Part shown: positions 29,398-38,592 of the stretch, one piece after another | How positions within the stretch are numbered: the first letter of the stretch is position 1 | Layout: every line of letters starts with the position of its first letter | Assembly: GCA_003214295.1 (NCBI GenBank) | Contig: QCLV01000006.1 | Coordinates: 1 to 63,199 of the forward strand | Source of the DNA: Prochlorococcus sp. AG-418-F08 | Lineage (GTDB): Bacteria > Cyanobacteriota > Cyanobacteriia > PCC-6307 > Cyanobiaceae | Direction: 5' to 3' | DNA: 63,199 nt | Position numbers and translations under genes: made by a program | The notes under the pieces: model-generated | Told to the model about the DNA's origin: nothing | Database searches by the model: none | Seen by the model: only the letters and a program-made list of their open reading frames with translations

Positions 29398-30480
29398 ATG
29401 AAAAGCTTAAAAGAAAATTTTCAAAAAGCACATATAGTTATTATTGGAGCAGGGATTATTGGAAAGTTTAACGCCTTAGAATTATCAGAATTAGGTTTCC
29501 AAGTAACGATAATAGATCCAACTCAACTCCAAAATAGTAGTAATGCAGCTTTAGGCTTACTAATGGGCAATATGTATCAAAAAAGAAGAGGTAGAAGCTG
29601 GGATCTCAGGAAACAAAGCATTGAATTATGGCCACAATGGATTACATTCCTGCAAAAATTTAATTGTGAATTAAATATCCAAAAACCCTTAATACAACTA
29701 ACTACTAATGAAGAAAAGTTTAAAAAATTAGAGAAATTTATTTATGACAATAATGATCTAAACTTACAAATTCTAGAAAGAGACTCAATATTTATCAAAA
29801 ATATAAATAAAGCATTCCAAACAAAAAATATAAAAGGTATGATTTCCTACGAAGATGGCAGAATAGATGCTTTATCTTTACTTAAAACATTACATAAATA
29901 TCTAAAACATAAAAAAGTAAATTTTTTGGAAGAAGAAATAATAAAAATCAAAAAATCAAAAAGTCAATGGATTTCCATAACAAAGAATAATGAAAAAATC
30001 AAATCTGACATGGTTATTTTGTGTAATTCACTTAAAGCAGTTGATTTAATAGATAGCCTATCTCACGACATCAAATTGAAACCTGTTTTAGGTCAAGCTA
30101 TGGAAATTGATATAAATTATGCAGAAGTAGACTTATTGTCGCTACCAAAGCAATTCAATATAAATGGTAAAAATATAATTCCAAAATCAAGAAATAAGCT
30201 GATTATTGGATCAACTGACGAATATAGTACTAAGCCAGACGAAAATATATTCGAAAAACTTACAAATTTTCTCGATAAAAAACCAAATTGGCTAATGAAA
30301 GGAAAAATTTCTAAAACATGGTTCGGAATAAGGTCAAGACCGGTTGGTGAACCTTCACCAATTATGAAAAATCTTGAAGATGGACTAATTATATGTACAG
30401 GGTTTTATAAGAATGGAATCTTACTTGCTCCGGCTTGTTCTAAATGGGTTGCTAATGAAATTAAAAGTTACCTTTCCTAA
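29398..30480 (+). CDS. FAD-dependent oxidoreductase (glycine/D-amino acid oxidase family, ThiO-like)
   Basis: A 360-residue DAO-family flavoprotein. The N-terminal Rossmann motif is [17 protein letters not shown], with the ribose acidic residue in TIIDP. The C-terminal part has [20 protein letters not shown] and [19 protein letters not shown], the typical FAD-closing segment (usually GHxxxGILLAP; here [11 protein letters not shown]). ThiO (glycine oxidase in thiamine synthesis) is the closest named member by pattern, but the substrate is not proven. The 3' end overlaps the convergent dnaK by 4 bp. Confidence 0.85.
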   Translation: MKSLKENFQKAHIVIIGAGIIGKFNALELSELGFQVTIIDPTQLQNSSNAALGLLMGNMYQKRRGRSWDLRKQSIELWPQWITFLQKFNCELNIQKPLIQLTTNEEKFKKLEKFIYDNNDLNLQILERDSIFIKNINKAFQTKNIKGMISYEDGRIDALSLLKTLHKYLKHKKVNFLEEEIIKIKKSKSQWISITKNNEKIKSDMVILCNSLKAVDLIDSLSHDIKLKPVLGQAMEIDINYAEVDLLSLPKQFNINGKNIIPKSRNKLIIGSTDEYSTKPDENIFEKLTNFLDKKPNWLMKGKISKTWFGIRSRPVGEPSPIMKNLEDGLIICTGFYKNGILLAPACSKWVANEIKSYLS

Positions 30481-32384
30481 TCTTTCGTTTCAGTAAAGTC
30501 TGCATCAATTACATCATCTCCTCCTTTTTCGTTTGAATCAGTCTGATCAGGACCGCCCGTCGCGCCTGGTGATGGTGGCTGATTGCCAGGTTGCTGATAG
30601 ACAGATGAACCAACTGCATAAAGTTCTTGCTGAAGTTCTTCAAGAAGTTTTTTCATTGATTCATAATCTTCTTTTGAAGTTGCCTCTTTTAAAGCACTAC
30701 TTTTTTCTTCAACTTTAGATTTTGCTGCAGCATCAATTTTGTCCCCCAACTCACCAAGCTGCTTTTCTGTCTGATATACAAGTGTTTCAGCTTGATTTTT
30801 TAAATCAATTTTTTCTCTTTTTTCTTTATCTGCAGATGCATTTGATTCAGCATCTTTTACCATTTTTTCTACTTCATTATCAGAAAGAGTTGAAGCACCA
30901 GTGATAGAAATACTTTGCTCTTTGCCACTTCCTTTATCTTTAGCAGTAACACTAAGAATACCATTAGCATCAATATCAAATGTAACTTCAATTTGCGGAA
31001 CGCCTCTTGGTGCTGACGGTATACCATCCAATCTAAAAGTTCCTAAACTTTTATTATCAGAAGCCATTTCTCTCTCACCCTGTAAAACGTGTATTTCAAC
31101 ATTTGTTTGACCATCTACAGCAGTTGAATATGTTTCGGATTTCTTTGTAGGTACTGTGGTATTTCTATTTATCATTTTTGTCATTACACCGCCTAGAGTC
31201 TCTACACCTAGAGAAAGTGGAGTAACATCGAGTAGAAGTATATCTTTAACCTCTCCTGCTAAAACTCCTCCCTGTATTGCAGCTCCAACAGCTACTACCT
31301 CATCAGGATTAACAGTTTGATTTGGCTCTTTACCAATTATTTTTTTTACTAGGTCTAAAACAGCAGGTATTCTAGATGAACCTCCCACCATAACAACTTC
31401 ATCAATTTCACTAGTAGAAATTTTTGCATCACTTATAGCTCTCTCTACTGGGGTCTTGCACCTATCAATTAAAGAAGCTGCTAATTCCTCGAACTTTGCT
31501 CTAGTAAGGTTCAAATCTAAATGCTTTGGTCCTTCAGGAGTCGCAGTGATAAAAGGTAAATTTATTTCACTTTGCGTAGCATTTGAAAGCTCAATTTTGG
31601 CTTTTTCTGCAGCTTCAGTTAATCTTTGCAAAGCCTGCTTATCTTGTCTGAGATCAATTCCCTCATTTGATTTAAAAGTGCTAGCCAGATGATCTACGAT
31701 ACACCTATCAAAATCATCGCCACCTAAATGTGTATCTCCAGATGTAGATAAAACTTCAGTTACTCCATCACCAGCTTCAATGACTGAGACATCAAATGTT
31801 CCTCCCCCTAAATCAAAAACAAGAATTTTTTCATTTTCTTTATCCAAACCATACGCTAGGGCGGCAGCAGTTGGCTCATTAACAATTCTAAGAACTTCTA
31901 AACCTGCAATCTTTCCAGCATCTTTAGTAGCCTGTCTTTGAGAATCATTAAAGTAAGCTGGGACCGTTATTACAGCCTGTGTAACTTTTTCACCAAGGTA
32001 TTTACCCGCATCATCTGCTAATTTTCTTAAAACTTGAGAGCTTACTTCTTCAGGAGAAAACTGCTTATCCAAAATAGGGCATTTTAATTTGACACTAGAA
32101 CCAGATTTTTCAACAGAATAACTAACTTCTTTAGATTCCTCATTCACTTCATCAACCCTTCTACCAACAAATCTTTTTGCGGAATAAAACGTATTTTCGG
32201 GATTCATGACAGCTTGTCTTTTTGCTATTTGTCCAACAAGCTGATCTTGATTTTTTGTATATGCAACAACTGATGGAGTAGTTCTGAAACCCTCAGCATT
32301 TGCTATTACAGTAGGTTTACCACCTTCCATAACAGCTACACAACTATTAGTTGTTCCTAAATCGATTCCTACAACTTTCCCCAT
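30477..32384 (-). CDS. dnaK: Chaperone DnaK (Hsp70)
   Basis: ATP-dependent Hsp70 chaperone. I start it at ATG 32384, giving [15 protein letters not shown] and 635 residues, the standard bacterial size; the frame extends 21 codons further upstream, but that part does not look like DnaK. The ATPase domain has [29 protein letters not shown] and [11 protein letters not shown]. The substrate domain starts [14 protein letters not shown]. The tail is acidic ([12 protein letters not shown]). Cyanobacteria carry several DnaKs; the full-length, canonical form suggests the main essential one (DnaK2). No CIRCE element was seen upstream. Confidence 0.96.
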   Translation of the reverse strand: MGKVVGIDLGTTNSCVAVMEGGKPTVIANAEGFRTTPSVVAYTKNQDQLVGQIAKRQAVMNPENTFYSAKRFVGRRVDEVNEESKEVSYSVEKSGSSVKLKCPILDKQFSPEEVSSQVLRKLADDAGKYLGEKVTQAVITVPAYFNDSQRQATKDAGKIAGLEVLRIVNEPTAAALAYGLDKENEKILVFDLGGGTFDVSVIEAGDGVTEVLSTSGDTHLGGDDFDRCIVDHLASTFKSNEGIDLRQDKQALQRLTEAAEKAKIELSNATQSEINLPFITATPEGPKHLDLNLTRAKFEELAASLIDRCKTPVERAISDAKISTSEIDEVVMVGGSSRIPAVLDLVKKIIGKEPNQTVNPDEVVAVGAAIQGGVLAGEVKDILLLDVTPLSLGVETLGGVMTKMINRNTTVPTKKSETYSTAVDGQTNVEIHVLQGEREMASDNKSLGTFRLDGIPSAPRGVPQIEVTFDIDANGILSVTAKDKGSGKEQSISITGASTLSDNEVEKMVKDAESNASADKEKREKIDLKNQAETLVYQTEKQLGELGDKIDAAAKSKVEEKSSALKEATSKEDYESMKKLLEELQQELYAVGSSVYQQPGNQPPSPGATGGPDQTDSNEKGGDDVIDADFTETKD

Positions 32385-32499
32385 GGGTAAAATTTCTATA
32401 TTTGCTATACTCCATAATCGGTCATTGACGTCATTATTGTTACTCAAATACGGGGTGTGGTTCCCGAACAGTTGATTATATTAAAGAAAATTTCTAATC

Positions 32500-33360
32500 A
32501 TGATTTCAAGTAAAACATCTTTTATTGCATTAATCGGTAATCCAGTAAGCCATTCCTTGTCACCGATTATTCAAAATGCAGCATTCCAATATTTAGGCCT
32601 AGATTTAATTTATATTGCTATACCTTGCAAAGATGAAGATCTAGAATTAGTTCTCAGTTCTTTGAAAAAAATTAATTGCAAAGGTTTAAATATTACAATT
32701 CCCCATAAAGAAAATGTATTTAACCTTTGTAGTGAAATTTCCCCTATTGCTAACAAACTAAAAGCAATTAATACCCTAAAATTGAATTCTGAAAAAGAAT
32801 GGAGCGCAACAAATACAGATGTAGATGGATTTATTTATCCATTAAAAAATTTAAACTTAGCAAAGAAAAAATCAATAGTTCTTGGCTCCGGGGGTGCAGC
32901 AAGATCTGTTATTCAAGGTTTAATAAATTTAAATCTTTCAAAAATTTCAGTAATATCACGTAATAGATCATCACTAGATGAATTAATAAAAAACTTTGAA
33001 AATCAATTTGAACTCCAGAGCTTCTTAAATTCTGATAATCAAGCTCAAAATGCAATTGAAGAAGCAGATTTAGTTGTAAATACAACACCAGTAGGAATGA
33101 AGGCAGCCAAACATGAAATAAATGTATTGCCATATGGAGAGTCTTTTTGGAGATCTCTTAACTCAAAAACAATTGTTTATGATTTAATCTACAATCCAGC
33201 TCCAACTCATCTATTGAAATTTAGCGCCAAGAAAGGATGTATGACAATCAATGGTTTACAAATGCTTGTTGCTCAGGGATTGAAATCATTATCATTTTGG
33301 ACAAATGGTTTAGAAGTACCTTTTAATATTATGAATGACGCACTCAAAAATCATCTTTAA
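32500..33360 (+). CDS. aroE: Shikimate dehydrogenase
   Basis: NADPH-dependent reduction of 3-dehydroshikimate. It is 286 residues. GNPVSHSLSP binds shikimate, LNITIPHKENV holds the catalytic lysine, and LGSGGAARSVIQGL is the nucleotide loop. TTPVGM and GLQMLVAQG complete the family pattern. The start ATG 32500 gives the normal MISSKTSFIALIGNPV. It lies head-to-head with dnaK across 115 bp, so that gap must hold two promoters. Confidence 0.95.
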   Translation: MISSKTSFIALIGNPVSHSLSPIIQNAAFQYLGLDLIYIAIPCKDEDLELVLSSLKKINCKGLNITIPHKENVFNLCSEISPIANKLKAINTLKLNSEKEWSATNTDVDGFIYPLKNLNLAKKKSIVLGSGGAARSVIQGLINLNLSKISVISRNRSSLDELIKNFENQFELQSFLNSDNQAQNAIEEADLVVNTTPVGMKAAKHEINVLPYGESFWRSLNSKTIVYDLIYNPAPTHLLKFSAKKGCMTINGLQMLVAQGLKSLSFWTNGLEVPFNIMNDALKNHL

Positions 33361-33460
33361 AATAAAGCTAATTTCGAGGAACTGCACATCATGATGTATC
33401 GTTAAAGATGACAGACGCTCATCACATTAATTATATGAGCCAAAGACCTTGTCTGAAACT
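33361..33460 (+). promoter_or_regulatory. rpsF leader with 12-bp palindrome and coupled mini-ORF
   Basis: The region contains a perfect 12-bp palindrome ACATCATGATGT (33386-33397). Farther on, a 9-codon ORF (33435-33464, MSQRPCLKL) ends in a TGA that overlaps the rpsF start codon as ATGA. An AGGA stands 10 bases before an ATG inside the palindrome. S6 synthesis is known to be controlled at its mRNA leader by S6:S18 in many bacteria. Whether this leader forms that motif was not tested. Confidence 0.4.
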
Positions 33461-33922
33461 ATGAACGATCAACAATTTTATTACGAAACCATGTACATCC
33501 TCCGCCCAGATATTGCGGAAGATGAAGTAACTAACCACATTGATAAATACAATAAGCTTTTAGAGGAATTTGGCGGTATCGTCCTCGATAGTCAAATGAG
33601 GGGTAAAAGAAGATTAGCCTATCAGATAGCAAAACATAGAGAAGGTATTTATGTTCAACTAAGTCATCAAGGGGATGGACAACATATTTTTAAAATCGAA
33701 AAGGCAATGAGACTTAGTGAAGACGTTATAAGATATATGACCGTTAAACAAGAAGGGCCTTTGCCAACTCCAAAATCTTCTACGAAAAGTTCAACTCAAT
33801 CAGATGATAAAAAAAATCCAGAACCTAAAGTTGAATCTAAAGAAGATCAACCAGTATTAAGCGCAGATACTTCAAATGCCGGAAAAAATGATACTGAAAT
33901 CAAAAAAGATGAAAAATCTTAG
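33461..33922 (+). CDS. rpsF: 30S ribosomal protein S6
   Basis: Small-subunit protein that binds 16S rRNA together with S18. ATG 33461 gives [18 protein letters not shown], the standard S6 start; the frame opens at a TTG at 33449, but the four extra residues are not expected. The ferredoxin-like core runs to about residue 105 ([20 protein letters not shown] is characteristic). A hydrophilic Ser/Lys/Glu/Asp-rich tail of some 48 residues follows, longer than in E. coli and probably disordered. rpsR is not adjacent. It converges on argG 11 bp away. Confidence 0.95.
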   Translation: MNDQQFYYETMYILRPDIAEDEVTNHIDKYNKLLEEFGGIVLDSQMRGKRRLAYQIAKHREGIYVQLSHQGDGQHIFKIEKAMRLSEDVIRYMTVKQEGPLPTPKSSTKSSTQSDDKKNPEPKVESKEDQPVLSADTSNAGKNDTEIKKDEKS

Positions 33923-33933
33923 CTGTTAATATA

Positions 33934-35148
33934 TTAATTTTTTGTTTTTGAGTTTAACTCAGCCCATATTTTATTAGACATACCCCACATATAAATAAAA
34001 CCCTCTGCCAAGGAATGATTAAAAACATCGTCTTGACTATATGTTGCCAAATCTTCCCTATAAAGTGAATTATTTTCAGACATTCTTCCAATTACTATTG
34101 CGTTCCCTTTATAAAGTCTAATCTTAACCCTCCCATTAACTGAAGTTTGAGTCGATGAAATAAAAGCATCTAAACTATCTTTAAGGGGTCCAAACCAAAA
34201 ACCTTGATAGACTAGTTGACCCCATTTTTTTTCTACTATTCCTTTAAAGTCGATAACATCTGGATTTAGTGTTATGCTCTCTAATTCCTTATGAGCTTTA
34301 ATTAAAAGTAGTAGGCCAGGTGTTTCATAAATCTCTCTACTTTTAATTCCGACTACTCGATCTTCAATCATATCTATTCTTCCAAAACCATGTTTGCCTG
34401 CAAGATCATTAGCTTTTTGAATAATATCTATAGGAGTTAAAATTTCATCATTAATTCCAACTGGAAAACCATTTTTAAATACTATTTCTATATCTTGAGG
34501 GGAATCAGGTGACTTAGCTATTGATGAAGTCATCGCAAAAATATCTTCAGGTGCCTCTTGCATTGGATCTTCTAATATGCCCGCTTCAATACTCCTACCA
34601 AGTAAGTTAACGTCTATTGAATATGGCGATTTTTTTGATACTGGTGCAGGAATACCAAATTTTTCTCCATACACTATTGCCTGTTCCCTACTCATATTCC
34701 ACTCCCTTGCAGGAGTAATTATTTTCAAATCAGGGCCTAAAGCATTAATTGCCAAATCAAATCTAACTTGATCATTCCCTTTACCAGTACAACCATGAGC
34801 TACAGCATCAGCATTAATTTCTCGAGCTATATTTACGAGATTTTCAGCAATTAAAGGCCTAGCAAGCGCTGTAGATAAGGGATATTTATCTAGATAAAGT
34901 GCATTAGCTCTAATTGCTGGAAAAGCATATCTCTCAACAAAACTATTAACTAAATTACCAACGATTGATTGAGATGCGCCAGAATTTAGAGCTTTTTGTC
35001 TGATAAGTTCTAAATCCTCCCCTTGTCCAAGATCTGCCACAAAAGCAATAACTTCTGAAATTCCATATTCATTCTTTAAATATGGAATGCAAACACTCGT
35101 ATCTACACCACCTGAATATGCTAAGACAACTTTTTTTACCTGCGGCAT
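33934..35148 (-). CDS. argG: Argininosuccinate synthase
   Basis: Condenses citrulline and aspartate with ATP. At 404 residues it is the standard length. [13 protein letters not shown] (residues 7-19) is the PP-loop; [16 protein letters not shown] is the citrulline/ATP region, and [17 protein letters not shown] is also typical. A GGAGA stands about 8 bases before ATG 35148, one of the few visible Shine-Dalgarno sites here. argH, the next step, is in the same window but 26 kb away. Confidence 0.96.
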   Translation of the reverse strand: MPQVKKVVLAYSGGVDTSVCIPYLKNEYGISEVIAFVADLGQGEDLELIRQKALNSGASQSIVGNLVNSFVERYAFPAIRANALYLDKYPLSTALARPLIAENLVNIAREINADAVAHGCTGKGNDQVRFDLAINALGPDLKIITPAREWNMSREQAIVYGEKFGIPAPVSKKSPYSIDVNLLGRSIEAGILEDPMQEAPEDIFAMTSSIAKSPDSPQDIEIVFKNGFPVGINDEILTPIDIIQKANDLAGKHGFGRIDMIEDRVVGIKSREIYETPGLLLLIKAHKELESITLNPDVIDFKGIVEKKWGQLVYQGFWFGPLKDSLDAFISSTQTSVNGRVKIRLYKGNAIVIGRMSENNSLYREDLATYSQDDVFNHSLAEGFIYMWGMSNKIWAELNSKTKN

Positions 35149-35183
35149 CTAAATTTTCTCCATAAATTTAAATTTTGACGTAA

Positions 35184-35378
35184 TTAATAATTAGAAAACT
35201 TTTTAGAAACTAATATTATTGTAACTAAAAGAGCTGGACCAAAAACTAGTAATATAATAAGAAAGTTATTAATTATTAAAACATTGGGATTCAAAAATCC
35301 GATAAGTTTAAATAATCCAGACAGCAACAATGAAATCAGCCAGATCAAAAAGTATTTAAAATTTCCTTTATCAAACAA
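35184..35378 (-). CDS. Small two-helix membrane protein, hypothetical
   Basis: A 64-residue protein with two hydrophobic stretches (about 8-28 and 34-58) joined by a short polar turn, ending KKFSNY. It lies 35 bp upstream of argG on the same strand and 53 bp from the divergent DUF3134-like gene. The hydrophobic pattern and tight fit between genes argue for a real gene. No family recognised. AT-rich DNA can produce hydrophobic ORFs by chance, so certainty is moderate. Confidence 0.6.
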   Translation of the reverse strand: MFDKGNFKYFLIWLISLLLSGLFKLIGFLNPNVLIINNFLIILLVFGPALLVTIILVSKKFSNY

Positions 35379-35431
35379 AGTTTTTCGTATGCATCATTGT
35401 GTATTATCTTATATGTAGAACATAAAATTTA

Positions 35432-35710
35432 ATGGACTCAAATAAACTAAAAATTAGATTAGACGATATTTCTGAAGTTAACCCTGCTTTAACTTGCTAC
35501 CACAGAGATGATCCAGCTCCCGTTTTACCACTAAGAGATGAACCTGATCTACTTTCTTGGCTTGAAAATACAGGAAGACTTGTTGCAGAAAAAGACGGAG
35601 ATTCGCAAGAGATTAGTACTATTGAAGAAGAAGAACTTTCAGCGCTAATGGGAGAAAAAGAAGATTATAAAGTTGAAGAAGACTCTTCAGATGATGATTG
35701 GGAAGATTAA
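35432..35710 (+). CDS. Conserved cyanobacterial small protein (DUF3134-like)
   Basis: A 92-residue acidic, soluble protein. The middle part, NPALTCYHRDDPAPVLPL followed by DEPDLLSWLENTGRLVA, resembles the cyanobacterial DUF3134 core as I remember it. The C-terminal 35 residues are mostly Glu/Asp (EEDSSDDDWED) and probably disordered. Function unknown. Its 3' end overlaps the start of mraY by about 17-20 bp, so the two are likely cotranscribed. Confidence 0.75.
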   Translation: MDSNKLKIRLDDISEVNPALTCYHRDDPAPVLPLRDEPDLLSWLENTGRLVAEKDGDSQEISTIEEEELSALMGEKEDYKVEEDSSDDDWED

Positions 35711-36770
35711 AAACTTTAATTTCAAATCGTTATTAATATTAAATACTTTTGCTTTATTAGTTACCTCATATTTTTTTAATAATTTTATTCTTTTAGGAGT
35801 TTACTTATTATTTTTTTTTATTTCTTTATTCACTACCAAGAATGGTCTAAAGATAATCAAAAAATTAAAATTACTTCAAAATATTAGAACTGAGGGTCCA
35901 GCTAATCACTTTAAAAAAAGTGATACACCAACAATGGGTGGGATTTTTATGATGGTCCCTTTTTTAATTTTTCTTTTGATAATAACCATAAACTTAAGTT
36001 CCCTAAAATTATTTCTTTTATTACTTAGTATTTTTGGTTTCTTTACTACAGGATTTTTAGATGATTATTTAAGCATTAAAAACAAAGAAAACACAGGGTT
36101 AAAGACAAAAGAAAAATTTGCTATACAAAGTATCATCTCAATAATTTTTATATTATTAGCTTATGAAAAAAATTTAATAGATCCATTAATTACAGTTTCG
36201 AGCTCTTGGGGAATAAATACGAATATTTTCATATTGCCAATTTCTTTTTTGGTACTAGTTGGTATAAGTAATTCAGTAAATTTGACTGATGGACTAGATG
36301 GATTAGCAGCTGGTTGCAGTGGGATTGTCTTTTATGGATTAGGAACAGAAATTCTAATGAAAGGACAGCAAGAGCTTTTTATTTTTAGTGTCTTATGTTA
36401 CTCAATGTCTGGCATATGCTTAGGATTTCTCAAATATAATAGTTATCCTGCAAAAATATTTATGGGTGATACTGGATCTTTAAGTATCGGAGCAATTCTA
36501 GGTTCTATAGCATTATTAACTAATAGCGTTTTTACATTATCTATTTTTTCAGGAATATTTATTATTGAATCATTATCAGTAATGATTCAAGTATCTTTTT
36601 TTAAGATTACAAAAAAATTATTTCACAAAGGTAAACGCATATTTTTAATGGCTCCACTGCACCACCATTATGAACTTAAGGGAGTGGAGGAAAAAAAAAT
36701 AGTTGAAGATTTTTGGATAATCAACATTTTACTTGTAATTTTAGGTATAGTTTTAAAAATCAATCTTTAA
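35691..36770 (+). CDS. mraY: Phospho-N-acetylmuramoyl-pentapeptide-transferase
   Basis: Makes lipid I of peptidoglycan synthesis by moving phospho-MurNAc-pentapeptide to undecaprenyl phosphate. About 359 residues with some ten hydrophobic helices. Catalytic motifs visible are GFLDDYLSIKNKENTGL (Asp pair), LTDGLDGLAAG, MGDTGSLSIG and APLHHHYELKG. Tandem ATGs at 35691 and 35694 are the best starts; the frame opens at 35673, deeper inside the upstream gene. The start region overlaps the DUF3134-like gene by about 20 bp. Confidence 0.94.
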   Translation: MMIGKIKNFNFKSLLILNTFALLVTSYFFNNFILLGVYLLFFFISLFTTKNGLKIIKKLKLLQNIRTEGPANHFKKSDTPTMGGIFMMVPFLIFLLIITINLSSLKLFLLLLSIFGFFTTGFLDDYLSIKNKENTGLKTKEKFAIQSIISIIFILLAYEKNLIDPLITVSSSWGINTNIFILPISFLVLVGISNSVNLTDGLDGLAAGCSGIVFYGLGTEILMKGQQELFIFSVLCYSMSGICLGFLKYNSYPAKIFMGDTGSLSIGAILGSIALLTNSVFTLSIFSGIFIIESLSVMIQVSFFKITKKLFHKGKRIFLMAPLHHHYELKGVEEKKIVEDFWIINILLVILGIVLKINL

Positions 36771-36780
36771 AAAATTTGTT

Positions 36781-37026
36781 ATGAGTTTTTTTACATGGAA
36801 AGATAATGGATTAACTAGTGACTGCTCAAGTCTTGATGCAATGGCATCAAGATTTGAAGAAACTGCCAACTTAATGAAAAAACTATCTAAAAAAGGTTTC
36901 AAACTGAAGAAAAAACATAACAATCAACTAATTCTTCATCCAGATCCTGAAGTATTTGATCAATGGGGGTTTATCAGCGAAGAGTTACCTTTTAAACAAC
37001 TCTGTTTGATTTCAGATGAAGAATAA
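36781..37026 (+). CDS. Conserved hypothetical protein, 81 residues
   Basis: A small soluble protein. It starts MSFFTWKDNGLTSDCSSLDAM, then a helical segment (MASRFEETANLMKKLSKKGF), then a short strand-rich part, QLILHPDPEVFDQWGF. No family recognised. It begins 10 bp after mraY and its last 67 bp overlap the convergent sucrose-phosphate synthase gene. This is the deepest overlap in the window. The compositional mix and tight spacing after mraY support a real gene. Confidence 0.65.
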   Translation: MSFFTWKDNGLTSDCSSLDAMASRFEETANLMKKLSKKGFKLKKKHNNQLILHPDPEVFDQWGFISEELPFKQLCLISDEE

Positions 37027-38366
37027 CTAGACCTTGAAAACTCTTTTGTGAGTATTGATAAATAATTGCGTACATGATTATCCCAACTAAAGTGCCTATT
37101 AACACCTTCAATCCCATTTCTACTCCATAATTTCCACTGATTGTTATTAGAAATCCCTTTTTCAAGAATAATTTTCAACTCATTAATATCAGTAACATCT
37201 ACAAGAAGGCCATTGTCACATTTTGAGCGAATCTCTTTTGGCCCTCCATCATTTGTTGAAATTATTGGTAATCCACATGAAGAAGCTTCAAGCAATGTTA
37301 AACCAAAAGGCTCTGTTAACGCTGGATTTACAAATACACCCCCTCTGCTAGCAGCCCATCTATATAAAGCAGGAATCTGACTTGGAAGATGCTTTTTTGG
37401 ATAAGCTACCTTTCCGTACAAATTATATTTATCAATTGTTTCAAAAATATTGTGAAATACATCTTTTTGTTGAGGGTCAAGTTTTGAAGTACTATCTCGA
37501 CAACCCAAAATTAAAATTAAATTAGTTTTTCTTTTTAATTTTTCAGATCTTCCATATGCCTCAATCAAAGAGGGAATATTTTTTCTTCGTACAGCTCTAG
37601 AAATAGTCAATAGTGGCGGTTTGGTAGAGTCCTTTAGAAAAGGTTTCATCATATTGTCAATTTCGGCTGTCTCGGTTGTCGAATAAATATGGTGAAATTT
37701 ATTATGATCAACACCAGGAGGAATCACTTTAGCTTTATGAGGTGAAAAAGAAAAATATTGAGAATATTGATAAACTGACTCTTGATTAGTGCTTGTGACA
37801 ACAATATCTGCGGACTTTAAAGCTTTTTCTTCTGCCTCAATTCTTTTACTTATGGAATATAACTTTTCTATTTGATTGGTTGTTAAGCCAGTATCAAGCA
37901 ATTTCCTCTTTTTTTCTCTTCCTAAAGAATGACCCGTAAAAATAAGTGGAACTTCTAAAGATTTACTAAGTTTCACTCCTACATATCCAGCATCTGCATA
38001 ATGTGCATGAATAAAATTAGGTTTTTTATTGTTTTTATAGTAAGAAATAAGACTTTCAGCTAGATCATCTAAATATGGCCAAAGCAATTCCTTTCTCAAA
38101 TATTTATTAGGTCCAAATTTAAATCTTAAAATTCTTACTCCAGGTTCTACAAATTCTTCTTCTTGAGAATATTCATTGTCTACTTTAGAGTCTTCAATTA
38201 AACGAGTGACTAAATCTACTTGATCAACTTCTGCAGTATTAGCCAAACTTTTAACTAACTCTGAAACATACTGTGTTTGCCCCCCTGTATCTGCGTCTCT
38301 GCCTAATTCAAGATTTTTAGAGCGAATAAGACCATGTAAGTGCAAATGTAAGAATTTAAATCTCAT
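36960..38366 (-). CDS. sps: Sucrose-phosphate synthase, glucosyltransferase domain only
   Basis: GT4 retaining glycosyltransferase that makes sucrose-6-phosphate from a nucleotide-glucose and fructose-6-phosphate. The N-terminus FLHLHLHGLIRSKNLELGRD and DTGGQTQYVSELVKSLA match cyanobacterial and plant SPS. EPFGLTLLEASSCGLP near residue 350 is the E-x7-E donor site. At 468 residues there is no C-terminal HAD phosphatase-like domain. A GGAGG lies 9 bases before ATG 38366 and fixes the start. Sucrose is a compatible solute. The 3' end overlaps a convergent small gene by 67 bp. Confidence 0.88.
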   Translation of the reverse strand: MRFKFLHLHLHGLIRSKNLELGRDADTGGQTQYVSELVKSLANTAEVDQVDLVTRLIEDSKVDNEYSQEEEFVEPGVRILRFKFGPNKYLRKELLWPYLDDLAESLISYYKNNKKPNFIHAHYADAGYVGVKLSKSLEVPLIFTGHSLGREKKRKLLDTGLTTNQIEKLYSISKRIEAEEKALKSADIVVTSTNQESVYQYSQYFSFSPHKAKVIPPGVDHNKFHHIYSTTETAEIDNMMKPFLKDSTKPPLLTISRAVRRKNIPSLIEAYGRSEKLKRKTNLILILGCRDSTSKLDPQQKDVFHNIFETIDKYNLYGKVAYPKKHLPSQIPALYRWAASRGGVFVNPALTEPFGLTLLEASSCGLPIISTNDGGPKEIRSKCDNGLLVDVTDINELKIILEKGISNNNQWKLWSRNGIEGVNRHFSWDNHVRNYLSILTKEFSRSSYSSSEIKQSCLKGNSSLINPH

Positions 38367-38578
38367 TCAGCAAATCCTCCGGTCAACCGCCTTTAATACA
38401 AATAAGCTGAATTTCCAAAGAAAATATTAAGAAAGCATTATGATTTAAAATTTTTTCCTACAAAAGTTTTTTAAAAAAGCAGTCACAGACGTATATTTGC
38501 CCATTTTAAAGAAGACTTTCGTTTTTTCAAATAATTAAAAATACAAAGAAATACAACAAAGATTTTTTATTTAAGAAC
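38367..38578. other. 212-bp gap between sps and uvrA, no gene seen
   Basis: It holds the sps leader with its GGAGG (38376-38380, read on the minus strand) and a stretch rich in A and T. An 18-residue minus-strand ORF (38445-38504) is too small to accept. A 12-bp direct duplication starts at its right end. Confidence 0.6.
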
Positions 38579-38592
38579 TTATTTAAGAACTT
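38569..38592 (+). repeat. 12-bp tandem duplication over the uvrA stop
   Basis: ATTTAAGAACTT occurs twice without interruption (38569-38580 and 38581-38592). The uvrA stop codon lies at the junction of the copies; removing either copy would leave a nearly unchanged end (KKVLK then stop). Confidence 0.85.

Noticed and set aside
32426..32433. TGACGTCA palindrome between dnaK and aroE
   Set aside because: An 8-bp palindrome is expected by chance at this scale, and no cyanobacterial regulator with that site is known to me.
32385..32447. 21-residue extension of DnaK
   Set aside because: DnaK proteins begin [14 protein letters not shown], given by ATG 32384.
38445..38504. Minus-strand ORF of 18-19 residues (MGKYTSVTAFLKN...)
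   Set aside because: Too short; AT-rich DNA gives such frames by chance, and no ribosome site is seen.
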